Of a DNA stretch of 64,000 nt, positions 45,315 to 58,000 are shown one piece after another. The notes under the pieces were generated by a model. It was not told the origin of the DNA. It saw only the letters and a list, made by a program, of their open reading frames with translations, and searched no databases. The position numbers were made by a program, and so were the translations under genes. Position 1 is the stretch's first letter. Each line of letters opens with the position of its first letter. Source of the stretch: Stenocarpella maydis (taxonomy: Eukaryota; Ascomycota; Sordariomycetes; Diaporthales; Diaporthaceae); the NCBI GenBank assembly GCA_002270565.1, contig NQMI01000090.1, positions 1-64,000 on the forward strand. The letters are read 5' to 3'.

Positions 45315-47790
45315 TTACATCATGACAGCCGTGTGCGGTTGGCTTATGGTCATCGGCAGGCTCAGTGTCTGGAGGCTGTGGAAACCAGACTGCGTGCTGG
45401 GCATCGAGGTCGAGGGGCCGTAGCCACCGTTCGAGGTTGGCGGCGTGCCGTTGGCAACCGAGTTCAGCGATGCCGTGATGTAGCCTGACTCCGAGTTCGG
45501 CGAGGCGTCTCCCAGTGAGCCCATTTGGTCCTCGCCAGAGTACTCCTCGTCGTCCTCGCCAGAGAGGTTCAGGCCTTCGGCCCCGTCACCACGGTCATGC
45601 GTTCTCTTGTGTCTGTGCGTAATGCTGCGTTAGTCTCTGCTGTCCGCACGATTTCGTGTATCCTCTTGAGCTGTTGAAGATGTCTTGTGCTGTGTCCTGT
45701 GCTGTGTGGTGACGACGGCGGTTTTGGTTTTGGGTTTCGATAGTCTCGATAACATGCCACGCACACAACATGAGGATTTTTCGCATCTTCGTAGCCACAA
45801 AAGAAAGTACAAAGGAAATGCAGTCAAGGAAAGATGGGGCATACTGTGCTAGGTTGTCTGATCTGGAGAATGCCTTGCTACAATAAGGGCAGATGTAGGG
45901 TCTCTCTTGGGTATGTGTTCTCACGTGTCTGGAAGTTTAGTCAGATACACGGTAAGGTGATCTCGTGTGTTGACAAAGAAAATGCTGTTCCGGTCTTACC
46001 GCTTCAGGTGCTCTAAACGCTTGAAGAGACGACCGCAGGTAGGGATGGGGCACGAGTGAGACTTCTGGGGGTATGGGCCGAGCTCCATGACGGTCGCAGA
46101 GCGGGCACGACGCATGACGCCGTTCTGGCCTTGCATCATCCGACGCTGCTCCTCCATGTGGCCATTGACCATGTCATCGTGAGGCATCTGGTGGTAATCC
46201 TGCTGGAGAGACATCGGGTTCATGGCGGGGCTGCCCTCAACGGTGGACAGGGGAGTGCCGTGGCGGGAAAGCTCGAGCATCTCCTTGTGTTGCTGGCTCG
46301 ACATGGACACGTTGCTGTATGTCAAACCTGGTGGTGAGTTACCAAGCGACTCGTCACCCTCAGCGACGGGCCCTACCGAGGCAGAGACAGAGCGTCGGAG
46401 ATCCGAAGGACGGTGCTGGGCGGCCGTGGCAGTGGCGGCAGCAACAGCCGACATTCCCGGGGGGATGGACGAGCGCCGCCTGCGCTGCTTGTAAGTCGGC
46501 GACCCTTCAATCACCGAGTAGACGTTGTTGGCGCCGTACCCACGAGAAAACTGGGTCCCAGCCAAATTTGATGGGGGCAGTTGGATCATGCCGTTCAGAC
46601 CGTTGACGCCGTTCATGTGGTCTGGAATAGCGGTGTAGAGTCCGGTCTCCTCGTTTGCAATGTAGGCGGGCTCCGCAGACATGCCCAGGGCTTGCTGAGG
46701 TGGCGTGATGGGCTCAAATGAGATGCCCCGGTTGCTGTAGTCCTCGTACTGCGACGAGACAAAAGAAGGCGCGGGCGAGTACTCGAGTCCGTACGCAGGC
46801 ATCGAGGCGTGGCGTTGATGACTCTGTGTGATTGGAACGCCGTTTTGGTTATACTGGACCCGGTTGTAGTCAGGCTCCCGCTTGACCATGGTCGGGGGCA
46901 TTTGGGGTGCCATTGACATGGCTCCGTAGGGGACCATTGCCTCCATTCCGTCAGACAAGGGAGCCATGGTCTGCGGCATCATCTGAGGTGGTGGCATGGC
47001 GTCAACGGCGCGCATGACAGGTGAAGTGGATTGCGAAGGAGGGAATGTCTGCTGGGCGTTGAAGGACGAGGAGTTGGCTTGCTGGGCCTTGGTGAGCTGC
47101 TCGTACAGCGACTGGGACGAATCATACTGGAAGGACAGAGCGGGCTCGCTGACGGCGACAGTGGTAGCCTCCTGTCCCATCTTCTCCCTCTTGAGATCTC
47201 TCTCCAGAGCGTCGAGGAAAAGACGGTCATGAGGGACGCTGTACCAATAGAAAACCTTCTGTTTCTTTTGGGTTCGGATGCAGTTGTTCTTGTACAAGAA
47301 GTCGAGGAAGGGGCTCTTGGGCTCCTCCAATGATGCGTCGGTGCCGGACTTCAGATTTCGGAGGTCGGAGAAGATGCCCTCCTCGAACTTCTTTGAGTTC
47401 TTGACGGGACGGCCGAAGGCCTGGAATCTAAAGGACAGGCATCGTACAATGTCGGTTCCGGAGATGTGGAAGAGGTTATTCCACAGCACACACGAGACAT
47501 ACTCGCCCGTTGGCAGGAGAAATCGTCGAATGTACTGATCTGGTTGCCAGTCGACGGGTGCTGAGATGAGAAAGTATTTCACTGAGCGGTTTAGGTTAGC
47601 CACGCGCTGAAGCTTATAAAAAAACAAGAGGCCCGGTGGGACTCGAGAGCCAGGGGTGGTGGTGCATACAATTATCAACCTGTTGCAGAGCAACCTGTGC
47701 ATCGTGAGGCAGTGCTTGTTGAGCTTCTGTGCTCAGCATGAAAGTCTCTGGTTTTTGTGGTGCAGCCATTGCGCCTGCTTGTGAATACAT
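45315..47790 (-). CDS. STE12: Ste12 transcription factor (STE domain plus two C2H2 zinc fingers)
   Basis: Transcription factor downstream of the Fus3/Kss1-type MAPK, controlling mating, invasive growth and, in pathogens, penetration. Exons are 47790-47670, 47581-46000, 45928-45845 and 45612-45315, about 694 residues. The ATG at 47790 ([17 protein letters not shown]) is used; the upstream in-frame codon is GTG. Intron 1 rejoins [19 protein letters not shown]. The homeodomain-like STE domain spans about 40-165 ([46 protein letters not shown]). A Ser/Gln/Pro-rich middle follows. Finger 1 is [25 protein letters not shown] (split by intron 2) and finger 2 is [23 protein letters not shown] (split by intron 3), near residues 550-600. 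The 84-nt exon 3 is flanked by phase-2 introns, so skipping it keeps the frame but removes most of both fingers. Fingers are found in filamentous but not yeast Ste12. Confidence 0.96.
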
Positions 47791-48517
47791 GATGGACACG
47801 CGCCGCGGGCGGGAGCGTCTAGTTCAATTAGACCGGCCTCTGGAACGCGGAGTGGGCGGTTGATGCGGATGAGGATCCCACAGAAAGTAGGACGTGATTT
47901 GATGGCGAGAGGTGGGAAGATCCGCAAAGATCAAGACGGCACCAAAGCGTGTTCGGATCGTCCCCAATTGAGACAAGAAACGAAACAAGGGAACAACAGG
48001 CGGTGCGATTGATCGTCGGGTGCAGGTTCGTGTCGCAGCCAGGCGTTGGTGGGGGACGTAGAGTCGGTCGAGGGCGGGCACAGCAGGGGGTGTGCTCTGT
48101 CGCCGTGGAGGAGATGACTGCCTTGAGTATTGGTTGATGGTGATGATCGAGTCCAGCCCGGGGGGGGGTGATGAGGAGATAAATCGCACGCAGGAGGTAC
48201 ACAGAGAGTCGGCCACCAATTGCGTCTAGCGAATTTAGTGGGTGGGCGTGCGCTGGCTGAACCGTCAAGGCACAGGCAATAGCGCCAAATGGAAAAAGAT
48301 AGGGGTTGGGATTTGGGAGTTGTGGGTCGGGGGAGTGTCCTCGAAGCGCGCCGGAGAACCGTGCTGCCAATATCCGAAGCGACCCGCAGTGCAGAAATGC
48401 GATGTCAGATGCGGTGCAAATGCAGGACCCAGCTGGCGACAAGGCTTGTCGTCGGTCGGATGTGGGCTGTTGTCGATGACAAACAATTGAATGGGGTGTC
48501 GATCAACAAAGCTGTCG

Positions 48518-48552
<35 letters not shown>

Positions 48553-50100
48553 GACGGAGCGGGTTGGCAGGAAATTAAGATGTTTATTGCGCGTGCATGC
48601 GTGTATTGCAAAGATAGACAGATCAGCCCACGGTCAGGTCAAGCAAGCTCGTGGTTGTCGAAGCTCGTCAAATCGGGACCCAGGCAAGGTATGGGAAGCT
48701 TGGAGGGTAGCCGGTGAACGGGATTTGCGACGGCCTGTATCTGATGTGTGAGGATAAATGAGGTGCCCTCTGGGATGCGAGCTGAGCTGAGCTGAAGCCG
48801 TGCTGCAGGAAGCAGGAAAGTAAAATTGGGAGAATAGAAAAGAAAAAAAGGCCGGAGCGGTAGAGTGTGAGGGAGAGAGGAGGGAGTGGGAGGGCGAGGG
48901 AGGTTGTCCAAAAGGTTTATGTTTGTGCCGCTCCAAGAAATAAGGTCAAATACCGTTGGTCCGGTAGTAGCGAGCCTCCTGAGACACGAGGAGAAGGGTA
49001 GAGAAAGAGGGAAGAAGAGGAAGGTCTTGCACAGGAAGATGTGGCAGAGATGCAGCAATCAGGCTGGTGTGATGGGGGGGGGAGGAGGGAAGAAGAGGGA
49101 TGACCTGGGGGTTTAAGGGATTCGGGCGGGCTGCTGCTCCCATTTTCAAATCTGGCCGCACACCAGCCAGCCCAAGTAGGGTACTAGATACTTAAGTATG
49201 TATGTAGACAAGAGGTGGGTGGGGTACAATGAACATTGGGCGTGCAGGTACCTCGCCTCGCAGGTCCTGCCCAGGTCCTGCCAGGTCTCTGGAGCGAAGC
49301 TGGACGGGTGGACTGGTGCAAGGATGGGGTGGTGGGCTGTCCAGGCCAGGGTCCAGACGATCATGACTGGTCAGAATCGCGCGCTGCGGGACGGTGGGAC
49401 CTCAACCTCAACCTGGGAGACAGGGGTGTCGGTACCTTGGTACCTTGGCAACTTGGTCTGCATGTTGTGCTGGGGGGAGGGGGTGTAAGTTATGTTCGGG
49501 TGTGCTCTGGTCGGGGCCCCCCCATCTTCGTCCCAGAGGTCGACTGCGGTCAGGCCCGGTGGGTGCAGGTTGAGGCCCGGCTGTGCGTTCAGGTTTTGTT
49601 TCTTACGTGAAGGTGCAAGCCGCCTTGAGGTTACTAATATCACCTCGACGCCGACGTGACTGACCCATCTCCTAGATTGTGGCTTGTCTGCCCTGTCTTG
49701 GGCCTCCTTGGTCTGCTCTCGGTCTGCAAGACCTGCATCTCCCTCTTCAGAGGTTTACTTACTGGCTTCTCTCGTCAGTCTTGCTGACACGGCCGGCAGA
49801 CCCAAAAACGGTTGGCTGGTGGTGGCCCACTGGGGTCCTATACCCGTACGTTGTATAGTCGTAGTCAGTACACTACTCTAACTCACGTACTCGCCTACTC
49901 GTCTACTCAATAACTTGTCGCCCAGGGGGGCTAGGGGGGCGCCCCTACCTGTGTGGCCAGGGGGGGGGGAGAGTTGTGGAATGTAGAGATGCGCAAAAAG
50001 ATGGGTACAGTTAGACGGTGCGAGATCACGTATAGTCGGTATCCAGGTAAATAGTCAGTTAACCTGTCAATCATTCATTCAATCGACCACTCAGTCAGCC
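47791..50100 (-). promoter_or_regulatory. STE12 upstream region, first part of a large gene-free interval
   Basis: Probably the 5' leader and promoter of STE12; no coding domain is recognised. The part nearest STE12 is C/A-rich in the STE12 sense. A CTG repeat (CAG in the STE12 sense) lies at 48519-48551. The segment around 48830-49110 is purine-rich on the plus strand (GGA, GAAGAG and G9-type runs). Around 49170-49450 there are repeated GGTACCT and CAGGTCCTGCC units. Confidence 0.45.
48519..48551 (-). repeat. (CAG)11 repeat upstream of STE12
   Basis: Eleven perfect CTG units on the plus strand, CAG in the STE12 sense, about 730 bases before the STE12 ATG. It could lie in the STE12 leader. 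The open frame that reads it as poly-Gln has no ATG start. Confidence 0.9.
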
Positions 50101-53100
50101 AGTCTAGCCAGCCAGTCCAATTTGGCTAACCTGGGGCCGCAACCCATAATCCGTTATCCGATCCGAATGACTAGCATTCGATGGCTTTGCCAATCTCTGG
50201 GGCTCTGGGGCTCTGTGGCCGGCTGCCCAGGTACTGCCGACGCGCTGTCGGCCGCGAGCTTATTACCACGGAGAGAAAGGCTCAAACGGGACAGAATTCG
50301 GTGGGGCCCGTGGGGAGAACAGGCGAAGAGAGAGCAAGAGGGCGCGACGGCACGGCCAAATCTCCCATGTCTCCCATGCAAGGGTCGTCGTGCTGGTGGC
50401 CCAGAAGAGACAATGAATGACCCAGGCAATCCGAACACAAATTTAATCAGCAATGTGCGTACCATGGGTGCCCTGCGTGCCCCCGGGCCGCTGGGTGGTA
50501 GTGGCTCTTCCTGAACTGGTTTTTGCCGTCCGTGAGCGACAGTAGTCTCGTGGCGTGCTGCTGTGCCTGCGTGCCCAAAAGCCCTGCCCACCGAAACATG
50601 GGCCCGGCATTCGGAGATGTATCCAATCCAGGGCGGGGGGGCTCGCCTCTTGACTCCCGCCCCAGCGGCTTGCTCGCCTGCGCAGTACACTACATAGTAG
50701 TCCGTACGAAAGACCCACTCCCAACCCCCGTGTCTGGTTACTTGGGGCCCCTCCCCCTTGCAAGACGGAGATGGCTCTGGCTGCAAGAGTGGACAAAGGG
50801 GGCTGCACATCACCAGGGAGTGGTTCGCAAACCCAATGGCTGCTGAGTTTATACTCACTCGCTCGCTACCCACTGACTATTGCCGGGGCCGATTGGGACG
50901 GGGCCGATAGCAATCCGACGACGAGCTAACTTCTCATGCGATCGCGACAGAGTCGCTGATAACAGCGTACAAGCTCAGGCGCAGCCTGGCGGGGGAGTCA
51001 TTTCGGAGCCGCCAAAGATTGGCATCGGTCGCGGGGAAGCCTAATAGTCTGCCATCTCCAGCAGCTTCGGCATCGCTTTGCTGGCAATGAGATGGGGTCC
51101 ATTGCCATTGCTCGTTGATAGCTAGACCCGTATGCACCAAGGAGACCCTGCGTCCAGGGTTGTCGAGGAACCTTACAGCAGGCTGCTGCGAGGCAAAATG
51201 CGAGCTTCGTAGCGCTGCGGTGGGGTGAAGGGGACGGGGGGGGGGGACCTTGGAATCCCATCACGGAGCAGGGACAGCACCTCCAACCTACCTGGACTCC
51301 AACAAGCCGCCCTAAGCTAAGGCTGCTCCTGCTCGTCCATGCACCAAGACAAGGGTGATGGGATCAAGTTCTCGCGCATGAACATGAAGACACAGATGCC
51401 CTGGCGCCACAGTCCAGAACACCGAGGCAGAGGACTGGGGCCCCTAGGGTCGCCGCTCTGGAGATCAGCCTGCTCCGCTTGTCGTCGACCAAGCAAGCCA
51501 TCATAGGTGATCATGTCCGTGGTCGCAAGGGAGCCCCAAGTGCCCGCACACTAGCAATGGCCTGGACTTTTCTCAGATGTCGATTTTACTAGGCCGTCTT
51601 CCGTGTGGCTATCGCGTCCGTGTCCTGTGCCGCACGAGGATGCTGGTCAGGCCGCCCGGTTGCCTGTAAGGGCAACCTCAGAGGCGAGCACCGGCGCCTC
51701 TGCACAAGGCAGCCGTAAGCTTCTGGGTAGCACGGTCCAGAAAAGACGTTGACCAGACGCAGAATCAAAGCGTGGCGGGAGAAGACAAAAAATAAAAAGA
51801 AGCATATTTGCCGTGATACAGTCCCATCCAATGCCCCCCCGCCCTGGTCTGGCTGCAAAGCTCCCATTGGACTGGTCTCTGGCCCGCGGTTGCTGGAGGT
51901 GGTGGGATTTTGAGGCTATTCGTCGGCTTGACTGGGGCCATCTTGAGGAATGTCGCACATCTGAGGAGCACTGGCCAGCGAGATCTCGCAGCTTACGGGC
52001 CGCCGCTTCTGGCCTGTCTCATAAGCGTAAAATCATCAAAGTTGCTTAAAAAAGAACCGCCCAGGGCGGGTCTGCTCTTTCTTTGGGGGTTGGCCGGCGC
52101 CAGGCGTGCATCCTACATACGCACGAACGAGCACACAAATCACCATCAGTCCTGCCGCATACCGCCTCCGCATACCACCATCGCTAGGTAGGCCTGAGGG
52201 TGAAGAGCTGCGAAGGAATGTACTGGTACCTAACTGCTGCCCGCTCAATCTTGAGATATGCGGGTCTCCGGGTCGAGCCCCTACAAGCCACCCGCTGTGG
52301 GATTCTTGACCGAGGCATTTGCTGGTCGTGGTGTCGGGAACGCCCGCATCGAGCTATCACAGGAAGCCAGCAGTGTAAGCAACAGGAGGGGACCGGGAGA
52401 CATATCATCTTTGTGCAGCATGTCTGAGCTGTTGAAGGGGGGGGGGGCAGGAGGTCGTTTCCCATGCCTCCTCTTTCAACCGTCAAGTCGTTGTGGTTCA
52501 TGCAAGTCGCCGTCTGTGCCTATTACCTCCGACCTCAATGAGCTGGATCATATAGTGCGCCCAGTTCCGAGCATGTGTTTGGGACGAATGTTGTCCAACC
52601 ATTCTCGTGGGACAAGGAAGCCTTTCTTCATGGCAAGAAGCTCTACCCGAGCCGAGAAATCTGGCCAATCTCCGTGGGCCGCAGATTGTCGCTTGTCTTA
52701 AACGTCAGTTAGGCTAGACTGAGGTCCGAGAGAGCAGAACTGGCTGGCAGGCAGGCAGGCAGAGATCGCCTTTCCCCGGATTGTCGGTGGCCAGAAGGGT
52801 TCGATCCGGCCGAAGGGTAGATTACGATTACGGCCCCCCTGTGCCCTTGCGGTGGGAATAGTGTAGAGCGCCGCGCGATGACGAAGTGCGAGCGGACTGT
52901 GCTCGGCAACATCGGCCTTGTCCGGGGCTTTGAGGTGGGCAGCAGGGGTGACCACAAAGTGGCGAGATGTCTGAACTCTGTCAATGTCGGCCAGCCCAGC
53001 CCAGCCGTGCGGGTGGTAAGTCTTGATTCTTGCGCACAACTGATCGACGGTCATCTTTGGCTTGCGGTTGGCGAAGATCATCAACAGAGCCGCATCGACG

Positions 53101-54100
53101 ATGGATGGGCCTGTGCTCTGAACCTTGCCGCTTGCCAGTCTGCCATGTTCCGAGGGTTGAAACTGAGCATCACCGATGCGGAAAGCCATCCCCAAGCTGC
53201 GGTTAGATGCCCTGCTCTCAGACGTGATGGCGGCTGGTTGGCGGGCCATCCTTGCAACCGTGACGGCATTCCCCCCGGTGCCTTCCGACTGCGCAGTGTT
53301 GCCTTGGGTGGAGGAGGAGGGGACCAGCAATCGCATATTGTGGGTGTATCAGTGGTCATGCCTCCGACGGCCGAACGGCTTCAGACCTGAAGGCTGAGTT
53401 CTCGTTCGATCCTCGCAGACGAGTGCCGCTGTGTGGATGTGACCGTCTGCAACTTGTCCTGGTCGTAGACTCGCTCAGGCGCGCTGGCGCTGGCAGCCTT
53501 GTGGGTTGTGCACTACGTTTGGCTGTGTCCGACGGAGAGGATGCCTTTGGCCAGTCCCCCAACTCTTGCCCCTGCTGTGAGGCGTTCTTGGGGATGCGCA
53601 TGCCTAGTGTAGTGTAGTGTACACTAATGCCCACGGCCCACGTCCCCATGCCCCCGTGGACAGTGACTCCCGCACCCCGTGGCATCGCATCGTCGGGCAA
53701 GAGGCTGGCCGTTGCCCTCGCTTGCTTGAACAGAACAGAGGCCGAATCGGGGAGTGCTGCCAGGTGCCGCGAGTCGTCGGGCTGGACCCACCCACCTCAA
53801 GTTCTGACGGGGTGCGGAGATGGCTTCCTCTTCGGGGCCCCTGGCAACTCTGAAACATGGTGGGGAGACGGGCAAGGAAGAGGGCGCTTTGCTTCAGAAA
53901 GAAAAACAAAAAGTGCTGCACACAGAGCGCTACCTGGTTGTACAACCATGCAGTACGACATTAGGCCAAATCACTGCAAGGGTTGGCCCAGTCAACGTTG
54001 AGCCCTGGGTCCCGCCGGTCTCATTCTTTTCTTCCATCAATTGAGTCCAGAACGTCTTGTTGATACGAGGGATCGCCGACTCTCTTGCTAGCGTGCCCAT
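50101..54100. other. Gene-free interval between STE12 and NOC3, second part
   Basis: About 4 kb. The longest open frames (about 210-240 codons, minus strand at 50154-50873 and 52698-53336) are rich in Arg, Ser, Pro and Gly, lack any domain and appear to follow base composition. Several G9-G11 or C-rich runs and a (GGCA)n tract at about 52744-52762 are present. No gene, transposon or RNA is recognised. Confidence 0.5.
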
Positions 54101-56464
54101 GTTGGGCTAACTAGACTGTTACCTGCCTGTCGGTCCTTTCTGTCTGCCTCCTGACGTCGTGGGGTGCTTGTGTGTGGGTGCTTGTGCGGGTGTACTGTTC
54201 TACTATGGTAAGTGTGGGTATGTGGTATGCATGTACTCTATAGCCAGCCTTTTATGTGTCGTACCATGTTCCTGCGATCAGTTAGGATGCATGCCCCCTG
54301 CGGGAACATCACCTCGGTGCCTGTGCGCTCACTACTACACAACGAGCGGCCTCGGAAGTAGGAGCCCGGGTGGAGGTGGTCCATGTCCACAATGGCGACG
54401 ATCGACGACGACGATGATGACGATGGCAGTGGTGGTGATTGATAATATACGATAGTTACCAAGGAAAAGAGGTGTCGGGACTCTACAGGAGGCTGCGTCA
54501 TGATTCAGATGGGAGTTGTTCCCCCCTTGGTGATGGCCTACAGAAGCCTCTCGCATGGAAACGGCTTCCCGGTGCGCAAGAGTCAACCATGCCATCCAAG
54601 GTGGCAACTGGGAACAAGGTCCTGTCGGGCCGGTTCTTGGTCAGGTCTTCTCTCTTTTTGTTTTCTCTTTTTGTCCCCCTCCTTTATGACCTGAATTGCT
54701 GTAATAATTTCTCCAGCATTGCCACGCGGGATTTGAGCTTGTGGTGCCGTCAAGCAGAGAGCATATCAGGCTGGCGCTATATTGATCAGCTGGAAGCCCG
54801 TCGAGATGATTTATGGCATGAGGCTTGATGCTGGGCGACTGGCATTCCCAGGAAGCATACACAATACTCCGTACACATAACAAGGCGTGACATTCCAGTC
54901 GGTCACGAGGTTGTGATTAATGTGGGTTCCCATGTGGGACAGGGCGTCAAAACAAAAAGAGTTCACTCGGCCCCTGGCTCTGCTGCAGAGGGCATCATCG
55001 GGCGGACCCTTCTTTGCGGGAAGCCGGCGTGGTTGTATCCCAGATGGGCATCATTTAATCATGGCCGCCAGAATACGACGGCAGGGACGGGGAGCCACAA
55101 TCGTCACGTACCTATGCAGGGACACAAAGGTCAACTGGTGCGGTTGGGGTGGAGAAGAAAATCAACCCAAAGGAGAAGGTCGAGTGTTTGATCACCCAGC
55201 TGCCGAGCAGAATGCCGATTGACTGGCGACATGAAACTTGACACGCGATGCAAGGAGACCGCAGTCAATTTAACGACAAGCCGAGCAGTAGTATACCGTG
55301 CCATGCTACTGCACTGCACCCTTGCTGGCCCGCCAGGGCCATGACTGTGCAAGCTCAAGCTGCAGCTGCAGTGAGGTGGGTGGCTGGGCTACCGGCGAAC
55401 CCATGCTCGGTCAAAAAGTCATGAGGAATTACTGTGTAATTGCTCGAGTCGGATGCGAGGGCCCATTGTTGGTCGCCCATGATGTGCGGAACGAGCACAC
55501 AGCCAGCTCGTGGCTTCCGCGTCGCCTGAACCTGACAGTACGGGCCTTGGTACGTACTCAGTGGTAACAGGTAACACAGCTGCCGCCGGCGGGCCACTCC
55601 TCACCTTTCCCGCATTAGTCAGTCAAGTTGCCCTGCCCGCCTTCCAGGCACACACCACGACCGCAGCCACGATGCTGCGTGCAAGCCCGTCCGAGGCCCA
55701 ATGCGGTAGTCGCAACACGCGCGCACGCACACCCCCCCTCTCTCTCCCCTGGGCTGTACAACGGGCGCACGATGCCTCCCCCCCCCCTCATTTGTTGACC
55801 AGCGTGGCACCGCGGGTGCCGCCAGGCACAACCAACCCAAAATGGGGTGCGCGCAGAACATCAACAGGAAACGGGCCGGCAGCGATGCTATTTCGGGAGG
55901 CGCTTGCTTCATCAGACTAAGCAGTCCGGCGACACGGCGGAGCCAAACAAGTGCGTCCCCCACATATCCGGCCACCTGTGTGTATGTATGCATCACCACC
56001 AAGGCTGACCGGTTCCCACGGCCTGGCTCCCGTGCGCTCTCACCCGGCCGGTGCTTGGTCTGGACGCCCGCGGTTCGAAACAAGACACCGCCAGGGACTC
56101 GGAATGGGGCACAGGGGCACAGGGGAGCGGGGGATTGGGCAGGATGGGACTTGGCAACGGGGGAAAGAAAAGAGGCTGGTGCATTGAAGCATTGCCGGCG
56201 TCACGCTCACGAGTCTTCGCTGTCGTGGCTGTCTGGGGCTCGCTCGCCAATCTCAGCGGCGAATTCTTCAATCGCTGACTTTGCCTGGGTCCCATCCTCT
56301 CGGGCCCCATCACGCGCTGGCCAGTCGTTCATCGGGGCGTGACCACGCTTGACAAGGCCTGACCCCTTCTCGGGTGTCAGTTCCCGCCCTTGTGGTGATG
56401 CTACCGACGGCTGCCCAACTGGTCCCTCGCCGGCGCTGTCAATAATAATAATAACAGCAGCAGC

Positions 56465-56534
<70 letters not shown>

Positions 56535-58000
56535 GCGTCGCTCTCGTAAACAGGCCCGCCTGTCCGCCAGGGACGAAGAGACCCACCCCGTGAGCGGTTT
56601 CATCATGGGCCAGGGGACAGGACGTCCCTAGCCTCCGTGCAGGCTGTCTAGCGGGATGAAGAAGCTTAAGAGACTGGTACGCTACGCCATGTTATGGAGT
56701 ACCCCTGGCTTTTCTGAGGCACACCCACTTTCGTTTGGGCAGACAGCTCTTCAGGAATGTGATTGGCCGTGCCGTCCATGCACCCTGCAGCTTCTCGCCC
56801 GAGCACCCTTTCTGCGCGCTCGGGTCACCACATGGACGACAAGAATAGCACCCCTCGAGCATTGTGGTCACCGGGTGCCGCTCTGTCACTCCTGCGCGTG
56901 CGGACGCGGATGTATCCATCTTATTTTCCCCTTCGCCTAGCCTGCACCTCCACCGCACAGGGACGACGGCTCCTCCTGGTTCCACCAGGCTTTTTCGCTC
57001 GCATCGCGGAGCCGCTGCATCTGTGTCCCGCCTGCGGGTCGCGACCTCGATCCCGCCACCCGCTGCTGCCATGAAACGCCCCGGCTTGATATACTATATT
57101 CACATAGCTCGCACCGCTCGTTGCTGGATCCGCACGCACCGTGACAGGTGCTGCTCGGCAATCTCGCTCGTGAAAGACAGCGGTGAGCGTTTCGAACCGT
57201 GGACCACGACGACGTGTGGTCGAAACACCATACCAATGACGAGGCTGAAGCTTGCGCCCATCACCCACTAGCACGAAACAAGCGGGAGAACTCGACCGGA
57301 AACTTCTGCGCGTATTCTTTCCCCATGTTTGAGATGGCATGCCACCGTCAAGGAAACATACTCCCGCCGAGCCCAGCTCCTTCGGCGTTGCTGGGATACG
57401 AGATCACCGCATCTATCACCCTTGGGCGGCACTTTGCCATGATTTCTGAAACACGAGGGCAAGAGCGTCAATTTGTATCGCATCTCTTGAAACATTGACA
57501 TCCACTGCTACCACCACCACCACCACCACCATTAGATACGGGCCAGCACCGTGAACGATGAACCCTTGACAACGCACACCACACCCCCCGTGCCTGCACG
57601 GAGATCCCTGGTCACCTGGGGCTCGGTATACGCCCGGCGCCGGAGGAAAACATTGTGTTCATGCTGGCCGTCCGTCGGCCTTGCATGAACTGAACTGAAC
57701 CATGGTCGGGGGAGGATGAAAAACTCTTCCACACGCATACGCCACAGGTGGCCAAGGGCGATGTTCTAAATCCTGTCGGAAGGCACTGCCAATGTGAGAA
57801 AAGCCCAGTCCCGCATGCTATCAGTTATCACACAACTTGCTTGCATCTGTCGTCACTGTGGATGCTCGTTGACTAGTTACTAGAAGGAATCACGGGGGGA
57901 AATGCAGTGTGCCCAAAGTTGGGTCACTTTTCTGGAGCATCCGTCCAGACGGCTATGCGGACTCTAAGCAAGCGCCGGTGGTCACTGCTGGTGGTTACTA
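54101..58000. other. Gene-free interval between STE12 and NOC3, third part
   Basis: About 3.9 kb without recognisable genes. It contains a compound microsatellite at 56441-56533 and a (CCA)7 tract at about 57510-57531. Two TGAAACA heptamers lie at 57447-57453 and 57488-57494. Open frames up to about 165 codons show no domain. Confidence 0.5.
56441..56533. repeat. Compound (AAT)n-(CAG)n-(CAA)n microsatellite
   Basis: Four AAT units, a short CAG stretch, then about 23 uninterrupted CAA units. It is the longest trinucleotide repeat in the window and is not inside a recognisable gene. Confidence 0.95.

Noticed and set aside
50154..50873. A 239-codon open frame on the minus strand in the gene-free interval
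   Set aside because: Arg/Pro/Gly/Ser-rich with scattered Cys, no domain, no plausible splice partners and a non-gene-like hydrophobic pattern. Consistent with GC-rich random sequence.
52796..52810. GGTTCGATCC, a tRNA B-box-like sequence
   Set aside because: The flanking bases do not form a T-stem, and no A box or acceptor stem is found at tRNA spacing.
52698..53336. A 212-codon open frame on the minus strand
   Set aside because: A short stretch (KMTVDQLCARIKTYHPHGW) looks protein-like, but the remainder does not, and no family or exon structure supports it.
57185..57200. TTCGAACC (minus-strand GGTTCGAA), a possible tRNA T-loop
   Set aside because: The five-base arms on either side are not complementary and there is no cloverleaf.
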